A program made the position numbers and the translations under genes. A model generated the notes under the pieces. That model made no database searches. It saw only the letters and a list, made by a program, of their open reading frames with translations, and had not been told where the DNA came from. Positions 8,450 to 23,400 of a DNA stretch of 64,000 nucleotides are shown one piece after another; position 1 is the first letter of the stretch; each line of letters begins with the position of its first letter. Source of the DNA: Pycnopodia helianthoides (lineage: Eukaryota > Echinodermata > Asteroidea > Forcipulatida > Asteriidae); the NCBI GenBank assembly GCA_032158295.1, contig CM063249.1, forward strand, positions 3,859,195 to 3,923,194, read 5' to 3'.

Positions 8450-11400
8450 GTAATTTTTTTATGGTCATGTGCTACTTTGATAGTTTAAGCGAAACATATA
8501 CGATACTTTGACTGTACAGTTGATTTTCTATCGTGAGAAGGTTTTTTTTGTTGGAGTCCTTTTGGACTGTTGCAATGGGCAATAATTCGATTCAGAATCA
8601 GAGTTCGTTTTTGCTATTGCTATTCTTTTGGGGATTAGAAATTGGATTGGACATGCCTGTAGTGTAATGTTGTTACTGTTGTGTACTGTACTGTTGTGTT
8701 GTTATTGTTAAAAAAATGTAATGTGTGGGGTGATGGTACTTCTAGAAACTATAAGCCTCCGTGAGCCTTATAGGGGTCTAACATTTTGGGCCTCCGTAAC
8801 GCTATACGTTTTCAAAATGGTCGTTGATACTCTAGGTGAACATTGGTCGTTGACGTTAGCCAGCAATAACTTCAAGTTCAGGTTCTTTTGTACAGCTACA
8901 ACTTTCCCATCACACTAAATATACATTCACAATGCTTGTGAGGCCTTTTTGTCGAGTAACATGCAAAAACATCTTCAAAAAATGAAATTTACCACGCAAT
9001 ACTCGCGGTTGTTTTGCTCTTCATCATGGCACTCACGGCCACGCGGCTTCAGGCATTGTGCAAAAATTAACACTGCGTAGTGTGCGCGGAGCACGCCAGG
9101 CGAACGTGCGCACTCACTGCAGCACCTGTAACCAGTGTGCCATTAAACAGTCGTTGATTTACATCCACCACTGACATACACACCGGGAACCGACCGCTAC
9201 GGCGGGGCACCAGTGAAGTACAATGAATGACTTTCCCCTTTAATCTGTTTCGTGTCAAGTTCTGGTGGCTAAGTCATTAGGGTGTGGGTTCGAATCCCGG
9301 TCATGACACTTGTGTCCTGGAGCAAGACACTCGACTGTGTAATTGCTTCTCATCACCCGGAAAACAAAAATAGGCACCTGTGAGGGCAGAGATGGTTCTT
9401 GTGATACTGTGTTCTTGTGTCAGGCTGTATACTCCAAAGGGAGCTGAGATGGTATAAGGAATGAAATAATGGCCCAGTGACCAGGGGTAATAATGTTTTA
9501 AGCGCAATGATCATTCTTTGGAATTGTGCTATAAAAGAGTCAATATTATTAATCTACCTGGGTAAAATTATTGTCCCTTTTTTCCAGACAATCTAGATAA
9601 TGGCAATTATAAGACGGCCATACAGATGGCAGACAAAGTATTGAAGAAACACAGAGATCTCCAGTGCGCAAAGGTGAGTATAATATAATGTGTTTCAATG
9701 TATAATTTCACCCGATAAGTCCTCTGGTCTTGTCTTTTTTAATAATAGTATGCCTCACTGTGTAATAAATATCTTTATTTTAGAAAACTTTATTGTGTAT
9801 GCTCACTAGTTGTGATAATCGTAACCCTCCATCCTCCCGACGGTCGGAGACCGGAGGGTTACGAGTCATGCAGTGCAAAAAAGTGGCGAAATTGCAATTT
9901 CGACTATTTTAGTCAGACTAGTCACCAGATTCGCCCAATTTTTACCACTTTCAAAAAACATGACACACATTCTAAGAACACGGATTTGATCTTCAGTGTG
10001 TCATGAATCCATTCATAACACTCTAAACATCGTTGAAAAATTATTTGAAGAAAAAACAAACAAAAACTTACCAGAAACTGACCGAAATGTCCATGGACCG
10101 CACTTCCCCTAAATCAACCAATCAGCGTAAACCAAACCGTTATGGTAGGCGTGGCGATCGCCTGTGTGCGACTGTGCTTGCACGCAGTTAATGTATTTAA
10201 CGGATTTGCGCCATCTGCAGTTTGCGCTGATTAATTGCAGGAACAGCATTCCAGAATGCGCGCTCAATCTGGAAATTTTTCCTCATAAATATCCTGTGAT
10301 TGTGCAACTCAACAAAATGCGCACAACGACGAGTCCGCTTACGCTGATTGGTCGAGATGTTGCTAGGTCACGAATCGCGAGGTTCGAAAACCGGACCTGA
10401 GATTGTCTACGCTTCATGAGAGTTTCGCTCAGTCTCTACTAAGTTTTTGTCTTTTTTTCTTAAAATATTTTCTCAATGATGTTTTGAGTAATACAAATGG
10501 ATTCATGACACATTGATGATCACATCCATGTTTTTAGAATGTGTGTCATGTTTTTTGAAAGTGGTAAAAATTTGGTAAATCTGGTGACTAGTCTGACCGA
10601 AATAGTCGAAACTTTTATTTTGCCACTTTTTTGCACTGCATGACTCATAACCCTTCGGTCTCCGACCGTCGGGAGGATGGAGGGTTACGATTACCGCAAC
10701 TATATGTTCACATGTTGACTTTGAGTTTGATAAATTCATTCAATTCTGTTGGGTATTGAAGTATTTCTCATAAGCAGGTCCGGAACTTCATCTTGTTGAA
10801 AGGGCAAGGCCATTTTCATTTTGCAAAGAGCACTTCTATTGGAAAATCTTAAAATATAATGGAAACTTTTGAAGTGGGACACCAAGGCAAAGACCAGGGG
10901 CAACAGAGGCCATGGCCTCCGTGTAATTCCAGGCCTGCATTTAAGACGACTGAGATAAATCTTAGTGCTTGTTCACATAAAAACGGTTCAAATGTGAAAC
11001 TACATGTAGTTTTTTCTGGTCGGTTAAAAAGTTTGAGCTATCAGCCAGAGCTCGAATTTCAGAGAAAAATACACAAGACTGCATGGCTTTACTGGACTAG
11101 AATTTGTTTTACTGGACCAGAATCAAGTTGAGTTAAACAATTACTAATGAAGCATTAATGGTTGTAGGTGCCTTGCTTAAGGACACAAGTGTCAAGACCG
11201 GGACTGGAACCCACACTCCTTAGATCAAAAGACATGCTACGCCTACATTAGAATGTGGAAATGTTCACCTCATTTTTAAATCATTCAAGATTATTTTGGA
11301 ATTATTATTTTTTTTCCCCCATTTGTATAGATCATTTGCATACTATTGACAAATGTGATGGCAAAAATGATATCGTGTGACATACATGTACATGTGGCAA

Positions 11401-14400
11401 AATTATATCATGTGACCTGTATGGCAAAACTATCAGGTGATACGTGTGTATCATGTGACACGTATGTGGGAAACTTATATCACGTGACACATGTGTATGG
11501 GAACAAGGACTTAGCTAGGATTTGGTAAAAGAGTGTCAAAATTTGCTGGAAATTAAAAAAACATCGAAACATTTAAAAGATTGCTTTGAATTGTGAATTA
11601 TGCTGTCACTTATGAGTACATGTATGACGTTGAGAAGATGTGAACACATCCGGAGCAGATCGTATGATGTTCACAAGTTTAATGAGCCTATTAATGCATT
11701 CTTAAAACAAACAATGTCTTCACTCATTAACATTAACTCATGTGCAATACTAGTTTCAAGAATTGCTCTTTAAAAAGAAAATCCAAGACTTAAACCCGAA
11801 AACACATACACATGTACATGAAATATATTGTATTTAACTTAATTTTCATTTAAATAGCAATTTCAACAATTTATATGTACAGTTTAGCCTGAACATTTGA
11901 CGTCACACTTTGAGGCTCGCGAATAACGCCAGATACCGCCCTCGAGCGGCTGGTAGGATCCTGCCAGGTGTACCTTTGGCCTCGTGCACACGCTACACTC
12001 ATTACTCTTGGTGTGCATTTTGGCTATCAGTCTAGTTTATAATGCATTGCGCGTAATGGCTTGCGACTAAACCTATGCAAATACACGCCGAGCAATACGT
12101 GCAATTTTCACGGATAACAGTACGCCGAATTATGTGCGTTGCTTGGCGTGTACTTAAATTTTCACGTAATGTGCACGACTCGTTGTACACACAACCCATG
12201 ATGGACACATTCTGTCTGTACATTACGCGTCATTTGCATGCGTGTCTATTCCGATCTAATAAAACCATTGGGTTTGTAAGACCACAGTGCCTGTCTTTAT
12301 CCTTGCGGATAAAGACAGTGAACCAGCAGCAGCAGCTTCTCTTCTCTTTTCTCCATTTTAAATGTAGTGCCTCTGTCTTTTTGCTCCTGAGATGGGCATT
12401 CTGAAGACAAACAAGCATTTAGCATCTTATTAACCCTCTTGCTCTCTGACCATTCAATACCATTCACTGTGGTTTTGAATGATAGATAAACTATGCCAGC
12501 CTGCAATATGATACCATGAGGGAATGCACAGTACACAGTTAGTTCTGGGCACAGTTGTGCCACCGTACACAACCTTGGCAGTCGAATGGTTTCAAATGGT
12601 TGGTCAACTCACTGGAAAATGTTGCCAAGAGTCACTGAGAGTAGGAGGGTTAATTTACAAACTGATATCACAGTCTGAGTAAGCCAGGGTTAACAATGGT
12701 TTTAAAAGCAAATTTGACAACTATGTACACTGTACTCTTGCAATAGATAGTTCCCAGTAGACGCCATCTTTACGGGCAAATTGCATTTTGGCTTGCAGGT
12801 GCGTCAAACGCTCAACTTATTAACGCATCCGCGTTGTTCACTGACCAATCCTGCAATGAGTTTCGTGAAATGCGCGTGTTGCACGCCGTTCACACACGAA
12901 ACGCACGACTGTTTGTTCTAAACTGCCCGTAAAGATGGCCGATTTACGCCATACTGCAACCTATCTATAAGGCTTTAGAAACAACAATTAAAGCAGTGCA
13001 GCCAGAAAGTGTGGAAAGAATTCTTACATACATTAGTCACTACATGTGTGTTTATGTACACAAATACCTTGTTTGTAAGGAAGCGCAGTAGTTTCAAGTT
13101 CGCAAATTTGCGAGTTTGTCCTGAACCCCCCCCCCAGGTTTGTTTCAAAACTGGGGGAGCATTCTAGACCCAAATTTGGGAAGTTTGGCCAAATCACACT
13201 GAATTGAAGGGAAGTCCTCAGAGTGTTTTCTACTTGGTGTTTATCTTGGTTTTAAAAGCCCTCCTGTGCAGTCTTGAGCATTCTTATTAATGGTTTTATC
13301 TTCATGATTTTTGTGAATTTGATCCCCCCAAAACAAAACGGAAACAGATGTATTTTGTATCTTTTTTGCCTATTGGCAAACATTTGTCTGTATAACATGT
13401 ATAAGCACGCAATTCGCGTGTTTCAACCCAATACGCTAGCTTAGTACATGGAGAGATTTCTTCACCATTTTGGGTGGAAGATTGGAGGGGGGGGGGCGTG
13501 AAGATATCTGTGTGTAATTTTAGTCAAGAGTTTTTCTATTTGGCATCAGCTGAGCATTCAAAAGTTACTTTTAAACTTTGTTTTCATCCAGAAGTCTTAT
13601 ATAGAGGGTAAATACATTTTTTTTTCTTCTTCAGGTTTTGAAGGCCCTAGCATTGCTGAGAATTGGTAAACGTATGGAGAGTTTTGCCTTGACACAAGAC
13701 GTGATGTCCACAAAGCCAGTGGACGAGCCCACATTACAGGCCCTGTCAATCTGTTTCAGAGAAATGCAGAAACGTGAGTCGATATCTCCTTCTTCAACAG
13801 CCTTTTGTTCTTTTTAAAGGCAAAGTTATAGTTTTTGAACTGTTCGATTGTTTTAATCATATATAAATGTAGATATGTACAGTAAAACTAACCTGTGAAA
13901 ATATTATTTCAAAATGTGGTAGCGTTTTTGAGATATCGGCAAAAATCTGGTGCGGTTATGTCCACGCATGAAGAATAATCCCTAATAGGAATACACAAAA
14001 ATATGAGAAACGTTTCTGTCAGAAACGTTTCTCAGATTCAATTTTTGGGGGATAAAAACTGACATCTCTTTCCCATATCCACATTTAAATTTTGAATTGA
14101 AATAGTTCTCAAAATGCTGCACACTATCGAAAGTTGCTGTACTTTTAACCAAGTAGGTTTTATTGCAATCGTATACCTTCCCTTTATAATACAAATCTCA
14201 GGTGGGACAAACTGATCTCATTGTCTCTTTTAAAGAGGGTATTTCCGAGAAAGGCTTCAACTTGAGTTGAGCTCTTCTACTGCAATCTTTTTTTCTTTCT
14301 TTATGTAGCTCAGGTTTGAAAGGTAGGGTCATAGATTGGGTACCTACTCCAAAAACGAATGACCATATAAAACTGACTCGTTGAGGAGCACTGCAGCTGT

Positions 14401-17400
14401 TTATAGAAAACTATTTTGAGGAAAGGATTCCCTTCAAAGTAAAACGGTTTGGAGAATTTTTCACCTGAAAACATTTGAATCCGAGAAACGATTCATGAAC
14501 GATTCATGCGTGTATCAGATTTTCTGAGGGTTGGGTTCCATTCGCGAATGCTGCGGCCAGTGATACGGTCACCTCGCTAAACCTGGATGGATTTGACGTT
14601 CTTGTGAAAACACTGTGACAGTTTTTTGCTCAGTTGAAACTTTCACATGTGACTTTTATGTATCTTTCTTGCAAATTTTGCCTGTAAATCAGCATTTAAT
14701 TTACGTTTACAAAAACAAATCTAAAGAGGTGATTTCAGGAAATGTAGTTACTTGAGTTAAACTCTTCTACTTTAGTCGAGCTTTCAAAAAATGTAGCTCA
14801 GGTACATGTAGGACAAACATATCATTGTTTTTTAAGTTTAAAAAATTTTTAATTAGAGAGGGAATTTCCAAATTGACTTTAATGGTCCCTGAAAAGAAAG
14901 TTGTGTTATTTTTGTCCAAAAGCAGACCTGCCAACCTGTACGCATTTTGCGTACCATGTACGCATTTTCACATCCGAGTACGGTGGTACGAGATATTATG
15001 CAGAAAGTACGCAAAAAATGCAAAATCTATATCGTGGTGTTTTAAAACTGCAGCAAGAACGGACAATTTTTTTCTCAATTTCTTCAACTGTCATTCGTTC
15101 GACCCCATGTGCAAAAAGAACCAAACAAAGAGACCCTGCATCTGAGTGATCATTATGCACTTCGATAAAAAAGAGGTTGTGCTTAGAATTATATTTAAGA
15201 TTCTAACTCCCGCTGGAAAACTAACAAAAACAAACCAATGCGTAACAGAGGGGGTGGGAATGGGGCAATCCAGTTTCGGGCAATCTGGTACAGTACATGT
15301 ATAGCCGTATGCATGGATGTATGTGCACACAATGCACGTGTTCGGCAGCACCGTGTCCTCTTGAGGACTTTCTGCTCAGAACTCGACCAGATTTCCTGAA
15401 CCTCGGAGCGCTGTATGCTCGGAGTTTGTCCGGGTTTTGGGCCAACTTTGGGATAAAGTCCGAGGAATTTCTGGGTTTTACTCTGGGAGCGTGAGCCACC
15501 GACATTTTGCCGTGCCTCACAGGGATATTTGTCCCCGCCCACTAGAAATTTTCTCCGAGGAATATTTTTGCCCGAATTTATTGTTATTTTTTTTCAGAGT
15601 CCAAATTTTAAATTTTTTTTCCCCTCCAATTTTTTTCTTCTTTTCCCCGGTTTTTGGACTGACTGTTAGCATTGTGCCAACAACAGTACAAGTAGTTGGG
15701 CTTCTGGGTTATGCCACCGTGCGCAGGGCTTCTGGTTTATGCTGCTGCGCTAATTTGGTACTCATAAACCAATGACAAGGTTGGCAGGTCTGCAAAAGCC
15801 TACTTATTTAATACAAATTTGCACAGAGCATTTTCGTGCAAGATACATTTTTGCAAAATTTACATACAGCGTTTTTGCACTGTTAACGTGTCAGTACATG
15901 TACGTGTACATGTACATGTCATAATAATTTGAGGTTTGTAATGCATGATTTCCGTAAAGGGAAGGTATACGATTGGTGTTCATTCTAAAAATTTATGGCA
16001 ATAAAAACCTACTTGGGTAGAAGTAAAGCATTTTTTGATAGTACATGTATAAAGCATTTTTGAGAAATATTTCAATTCAAAATAATGTGGATATGAAAAA
16101 AGATCCCCCAAAATTTGAATCTGAGAAACGTTTCTGACAGAAACGTTTCTCATATTATTGTGTATTCCTATTAGGGATTATTCTTCATGTGTGAACATAC
16201 AATGTAACCACTCCAGATTTTTGGCGATTTATCTCAAAAACGCTACCACCTTTTGTAATGAAATTTTCACAGGTTAGTTTTATTGTATATATCTACATTT
16301 ACATGTATATACATGATATAGGATTAAAACAATCGAAAGGTTCCAAAAACCAATGGTATACGTTGCCTCTAATAATGATCAGCTGCAAATTACATAAGGA
16401 AATTTACATTGTAAATGTGAGGAATCTGATACCGTCATGAAGTAAGGGGACTATGTACATTTAGACCTTTTTATTGCACTGTCACAGCCCAAGTTTTTGC
16501 CAACCAAGGTCGGGAAAACTATAGAAAGCCATAAATGCAAAAACATAAACAGCAAGCCACAGTTTGTAATAATGTTACACAAATTATATCCAAAAATAGT
16601 GTTGAATTTGTTGGAAACAAAGCAACCATTCATGGGATGTATTTTTTTTATAGTTGAATGCGTGCAGAATCGTTGAACTTGGTCACAACAGCTGTTAACA
16701 AGGCCCATCCATGCCAACCAGCGTAGTTTGTTTGTTTATAAATCAACAATAGAAAGGTCCATAGTGCCTTAAACCAATTTATGCCTTGATAATTTCCAGG
16801 TTCATATTTTTCACACAAGAATCAGCTAGTGCAAGAATAATCTTTAAACAAAAATATTTAAAAAATAAAAAATCTGCTTTGGGTGATTCCAAAAAAGTTT
16901 GGGTGTTCCAAAATACATGCACCAGTACATGTGTGTACCTAAAAGATTTTAACGAATCCCAGTCTGAACTGGTAACCAGTCACTGGCTGATGGTTAATGT
17001 ACAAGCAGTCATTGACCTGCATGAGGGCACTGTAGGCAGTATAAGCACTTTCCCTGGTAAATCGCATTTCCATGACAAAGAAGTTTGTCATATTTGTGTT
17101 GAACTCATAGAGCTATATATATTGACTAGAGTGCTAACACCCCGTTATACACGCACTAAGGTTTTGAAGCCGTGTGGGCGCATCCATGTTTATGTACAAA
17201 CCAATACAAAAACTTGAAATTTTGTACGGCATTTGTACGGCTATTTGCATGATAAAGCGTTTATTCTTTTCTATGCGTCATCCAACCAAATATGCAGCAA
17301 ATGAGAACGCACAATCTGCTAATGAGCGTACAAACTGCGAGCGTCATGTGCGTCATGTTTAACATGTGCGTTTGCGCGTATACGTTGTTTTTTTTTTGAG

Positions 17401-20400
17401 TTCGTCATTCTTGCCGGCATTTTGTGTATCCTTGAAGCAGATTTCGTTTTTTTCCCCTTGACATCTTGAAGCATTGAATCGTCACAAACAAGGCTTTAGT
17501 TCGACTCAGCATTTTTCCTAAGACGTAAGTAACAACATCAGAGAATCACCTACTACATATTTTTTTAAGACATCACTAAAATCACCTGTTTACAAGAGCA
17601 ATGATCGTTAGATTAAATATGGCGCGCGTACGTAAGCGCACACGCCGAATGCACAATTTTCGCGGCCATGTGTGCTCTCTTAAAATTAAAATCGTTCCGT
17701 AGTCACGCAACACATCAAACATGTCTGCGCCCAGGGTGGCTTCTAAACTCAGAGCAAGTTAGCGCTCTAGTCAATATATATAGCTCTATGGTTGAACTAC
17801 ATGTAGAAAGGGTACCATGGCACAAGTAAAGTACGTCCTGTACGGTTCATGAGTGCCCCCCCCCCCCCTCCTCCTTCCCTTAAAAATGACTGCCCACGCA
17901 GTTCTGATCGAACATTCAAAGGATTCTTTTAAAAAAATTAAAAGAAATGAAATATTAATGACAATTTGTTTTTGTTAACGGGCCATTATTTGAGCTCTGG
18001 TGTGTTTAAAGACATTTACTTTTTTCCCCATCATTGCAGTGTGGCTATTGATTTTCCTTAGTCATGATTTTTGTTATGTGAATTATTTATAAAAAAAACC
18101 CACCCACTCCTCACTGGGGAGTTTCAAGCTTTTTACCACAGGCGTAAAGCAGTTGTTGCTGGTGGATACCTTTATGGGAAGCACTAGACACAGTCAAAGC
18201 TTTCTTTGTGAGTTATTGGACACGTTTGAATTGATGCCGTAACAAAGATGTTCCCAGTTGGATTCTTAAGAGACAATAGCGCAAGTCTTGAGATTGGTCG
18301 TCCTTTTAAGACGCCTCAAAATAATGTCATAAAGATACCGTTAGCGGAGGAGGTGTAAATCTGATAATGTTCGTTGTCTGTCTCGGCATTGCAAATTAGA
18401 AAAGAACAAACCCTGGATTTTCAGGGAGTTTTTCGGTCTTTTCTCCAAACGAACAGCCGTCCTGTTTAAATGCAACCCCGGAATTTCATCTTCTCAAGTG
18501 CAAGGCCTTTTTTTTTTTTTTTTTTTTTTTGCAAAGGGCACTTCCATCGGAAAATCCTTGGGACACTTTTGAAGGGGCACTGAGACCAAGACCAGGGCAA
18601 CTTGGGCCATGGCCTCTGTGTAAGTCTAGGCCTGTGAATAAAAAAGAAAAAGCTGGAGAAATTTTCGTTGAGACTCTTCGTTGGTTGTGTACTGCTACAC
18701 CACCTATCATTCTTAGTGGCTGAGTAATGATTTTTTTTTGGGGGGGGGGGAGGGGTTGCAATTTACTTTTTCAAATACATGTACCATCGAACACTGTACG
18801 TATGTCAATGTTTAAAACTGTGCGTGATAAAAATTAAATTGTGTATACACAACAACATAATCCAGTTAGGGGAGTTAGGGCGGGGGATGAGTTAGGGCAG
18901 GGGAGGAGTTAGGGGAATTAGGGCGGAGGAGGAGTTAGGGGAATTAGGGCCGGGGGAGGAGTTAGGGGAATTAGGGCAGGGGAGAAGTTAGAGGAATTAG
19001 AGCAGGGGAGAAGTTAGGTGAATTAGGGCAGGGGAGGAGTTAGGGGAATTACAGCGGGAGAGGAGTTAGGGCAGGGGAGGAGTTAGGGGAATTAGGGCAG
19101 GGGGGAATTAGGGCGGGGGAGAAGTTAGGGGAATTAGGGCAGGGGAGGAGTTAGGGGAATTAGGGCAGGGGAGAAGTTAGGGGAATTACGGCGGGGGAGG
19201 AGTTCTGGCAGGAGGAGTTAGGGGAATTAGGGCGGGGGAGGAGTTAGGGGAATTAGGGCGGGGAGAAGTTAGGGGAATTAGGGCAGGGGAGGAGTTAGGG
19301 GAATTACGGCGGGGGAGGACTTCTGGCGGGAGGAGTTAGGGGAATTAGGGCGCGGGAGAAGTTAGAGGAATTAGGACAGGGGAGGAGTTAGGGGAATTAC
19401 GGCGGGTGGGAGGAGTTAGGGCAGGGGGAGGAGTTAGGGTGGGAGGAGAGTAAGGGGAATTAGGGCGCCGGAGGAGTTAGGGGAATTAGGGCAGGGGAGG
19501 ATTAGGGGAATTAGGGCAGGGGAGAAGTTAGGGGAATTAGGGCAGGGGAGAAGTTAGGGGAATTAGGGCGGAGGAGGAGTTAGGGGAATTAGGGCCGGGG
19601 GAGGAGTTAGGGGAATTAGGGCAGGGGAGAAGTTAGGGGAATTAGGGCAGGGGAGAAGTTAGGTGAATTAGGGCAGGGGAGGAGTTAGGGGAATTACGGC
19701 GGGAGAGGAGTTAGGGGAATTAGGGCAGGGGGAATTAGGGCGGGGGAGAAGTTAGGGGAATTAGGGCAGGGGAGGAGTTAAGGGAATTAGGGCGGGGAGA
19801 AGTTAGGGGAATTACGGCGGGGGAGGACTTCTGGCGGGAGGAGTTAGGGGAATTAGGGCGGGGGAGGAGTTAGGGGAATTAGGGCAGGGGAGAAGTTAGG
19901 GGAATTAGGGCAGGGGAGGAGTTAGGGGAATTACGGCGGGGGAGGAGTTCTGGCGGGAGGAGTTAGGGGAATTAGGGCGCGGGAGAAGTTAGGGGAATTA
20001 GGGCAGGGGAGGAGTTAGGGGAATTACGGCGGGGGAGGAGTTAGGGCAGGGGAGGAGTTAGGGTAGGGGAGGAGTTAGGGGAATTAGGGCGCCGGAGGAG
20101 TTAGGGGAATTAGGGCAGGGGAGGAGCTAGGGGAATTAGGGCAGGGGAGAAGTTAGGGGAATTACGGCGGGGGAGGAGTTAGGGGAATTAGGGTGGGGAG
20201 GAGTTAGGGGAATTACGGCGGGGGAGGAGTTAGGGCAGGGGAGGAGTTAGGGGAATTTGGGCAGGGGAGAAGTTAGGGGAATTAGGGCAGGGGAGAAGTT
20301 AGGGGAATTACGGGCGGGGGAGGAGTTAGGGGAATTAGGGTGGGGGAGAAGTTAGGGGAATTAGGGCAGGGGAGAAGTTAGGGGAATTAGGGCGGGTGAG

Positions 20401-23400
20401 GAGTTAGGGCAGGGAGTATTTAGGGCGGGGAGGAGTAAGGGAGGAGTTAGGGCGAGGAAGGAGTTAGGATGAGGGAGGACTTGGGGGAGTTAGATTTCTT
20501 TAAAATGTGATCAGGAGGGGCGATGGGAAAGGGAACAGGCCCAATTTCCTGAAGCTGCTTTTAAAGCGAAAATATTTCTTAACAATTTTCTGCTTAGCAA
20601 GAATAAGCAGGATACCAGTCACAGATTGTAACTGCGACACTGTATTTTGGCTGGTCACCTTATTCTGGTAAGCATAATTTTGATGTACTAGCTTCTTTCT
20701 TGTACATAAAGCATCCCTCATGTAATACTGGGCCCACGTGCAGCGCTACGAAATTTGGCAATACTGTGGAAGTTGGGCCTGGGAAAGTTGTCATGCTCTT
20801 CTTGAAAAAAAAAGTTGGGAAACTGGAATGTGTGAAGCTGTCACAGGTTGCTTTGACAATGTGTTTTTTTATTGGAATTTAGAGGACAGGAATTAGTTCA
20901 CTCAACCAAAACATAACGATGTACTTTGAATTGCATTAAAACTAATTTCTGTTTTTTTGAAAAAATTTACTTGCAGCGGAGCAGATCGTTGAATTATACA
21001 CGACAGCTCTGAAAAGCAACGCGAGCAACGAGGAGTTTCACACCCACCTTTTCATGGCGCTAGTTAGAGTGGGTGATTACAAGAGACAGCAACAGGTAAA
21101 AGATTAACCAGTTCGCCTCAGGTTTGCAAAAACCTTTTTAACCTGTTTACTCATGCAGAATTATTTTCAGTCAAAAAGCAATTTTTTTTTTCAAGAATGA
21201 TTTGTATTGTCAATAAAACTCAGTTTGGAAACCCATATAAAGACGTTTTCTCACAGACATAATTTACCAATTTTATTGGCGGGCATTGTTATTTATGGTC
21301 ACGTTTCTGAAGCAGAATCAAACTGTTGGAAACCAGTGATTATTATTATTATTATTATTTTATTTGCCATAACAGTACAAAACAAAATACAAGACAATAT
21401 ACCCCGAGATGGGCAGGGGACAACAAAAGCAAATACATACTATGATCCGTAGATCTGTTGCCCCACATCTGGGGTACACAATGAAATAAATATAGATTTA
21501 AACATACAATATAGTACATGCAATAAAAAAGCAGATACAAAACCAATAATAAACAATAATATCGAATTTATAAAACGAAAATAAATAAGTAAAATAACAG
21601 TAAAAGTAAAGATAAACAAATAAAAAAGTAATATATAAATAAATAAACTTGTTAACAAATAAAAATGATTTAAATACAAATAATTTAAAATATTGCACAA
21701 GTGAATGGGCTAAAGCAGGCTATTAAAAGGGTGGATAAAAAAATTCTCCCCGGAGAATTATACATGTATAAATAAATAAAAATAAGAACAAATAAAATAG
21801 TACAAAATTTACAAGTAAGAAAGAGTAACACAAAAATACGGACAGAAAGCCCTGCATATAACAACTTGATGTTTCGATCAGTTTGCTCTGATTGTATTGA
21901 GGAGAAAAATTGGACTCTGCTGCCGGCTGCTTTAGTACTTTTTGGAGTTTAATAATACTTTTGGGTTGAACAAAGAAAAGTTGACTAGGGTGGGATTTGA
22001 ACCAACGACCTCCGGATTATCGTGCCGGCACTCTACCAACTCAGCTATAATCCGTGCCGGCCCTATGTTGGCGGTCTCCCTTTTTTTGCTAAGATCTTTG
22101 TTCGGGGGTGCCAGCCAGTTCAAACCATTAACTGCTGTGTAGCCAGGGACCGCCATGGATCGCACCCAAGTTTACGATACAACATAGGAAGTGGCAGCCA
22201 GGGGATCCCCTTATGGGGATGCAACCTTTTTTATTTCAAGTGTCAAGTAATAAACCAGAACTGAAACTGACTGGGTAATTTGTGTTCAACCCCAAATTAT
22301 TTTAAATTTACTCAGTCAGTTTCCCTTGTGGTTTTTTTCTTGACAATTGAGTGTGATAATGAAAACTATTTCGTTGTGCTTGTCTCACCATAAACATGTT
22401 CAAAAGCACATTGTAAAAAAAGCCACGATAGTGCAAATTGAGCATGTACATTAAAAGTAAAACAATTGGATAAACATAAAAAAAAAAACTTTAGGGTAAA
22501 AAATAACAATGTTCCACTCGAAACAAATAATGGTAGAATTAGCTGAATGCTCGTTTAAAAAGAATGTCTTGAGCTTTGTCTGAAATACAGAATGTGATCG
22601 TATCCGCACCACACAGTTTGGCCCCTCCTGCAACTTTACAAACGCCAGTCATCAGGCTGTGCCGTTAACCTTTTCAGTGACTAAAATCTGTGTAAGTGCT
22701 ACATGTGAGTGGATTAGCCAACACCATAAGTCTCGGCCCTTTCAGGTTCCCATTTGTACACCTGGGTTAGGGGAAGCAATAGTTGAAGTGCCTTGCTCAA
22801 GGGCTGAAGTGTCATGGCCGAGGTTCGAACCCACACCCCGATGACTATGCAATCAGAACTTGAGTCCACTGCACTAGACCGCTCGGCAACGGCACACCAA
22901 TTTTTGAATAGTCATTCAGGGGTCACGTTAAAAAGGAGAACCTTTTTCTATAGTTTGTCTGTTTGCTTTTAGAATCTCCGACTAACTGGCTCGGGTGATA
23001 TTCTATTCAGATTTTAGTATAAATCTTATTCGCGATATGCCGCCTGCGAAATAAAAGTGAAAAAAGAAAAGGACATCTTTGGGAACCGACTTTGTGGAAA
23101 GCTGCAATGAAGTGTTTCTGTTGTTACTGATACCCTACCTGACATTGATGGATGTTCAATTTAATCGGCCTGATGACACTATTCTTTATTACTTGGGAAC
23201 TCGGAAGGTGGGGTTTCACAAATGAAGGCAATTATCAGCTCCGATGAGTTGAAAAGAATCTGATTGAAAAGGCATCGCCCGGGATAACGGATGTAAATCA
23301 ACGTGGGGAGTATTATTATGACACCTTCAAACAAACTAAATGTTTACATAATTCGGCAATTTCAAGCCGCCAATCTGACTGACCGTGTGAAGTGACTGCA

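Noticed and set aside
16786..17217. 143-codon frame on the + strand
   Set aside because: Its 3' part lies in the hAT-like element and the remainder has no recognisable domain.
22740..22870. tRNA-like A and B boxes here and at many other places
   Set aside because: They are heads of SINE families: no closed acceptor stem is present and each is followed by the same SINE body.
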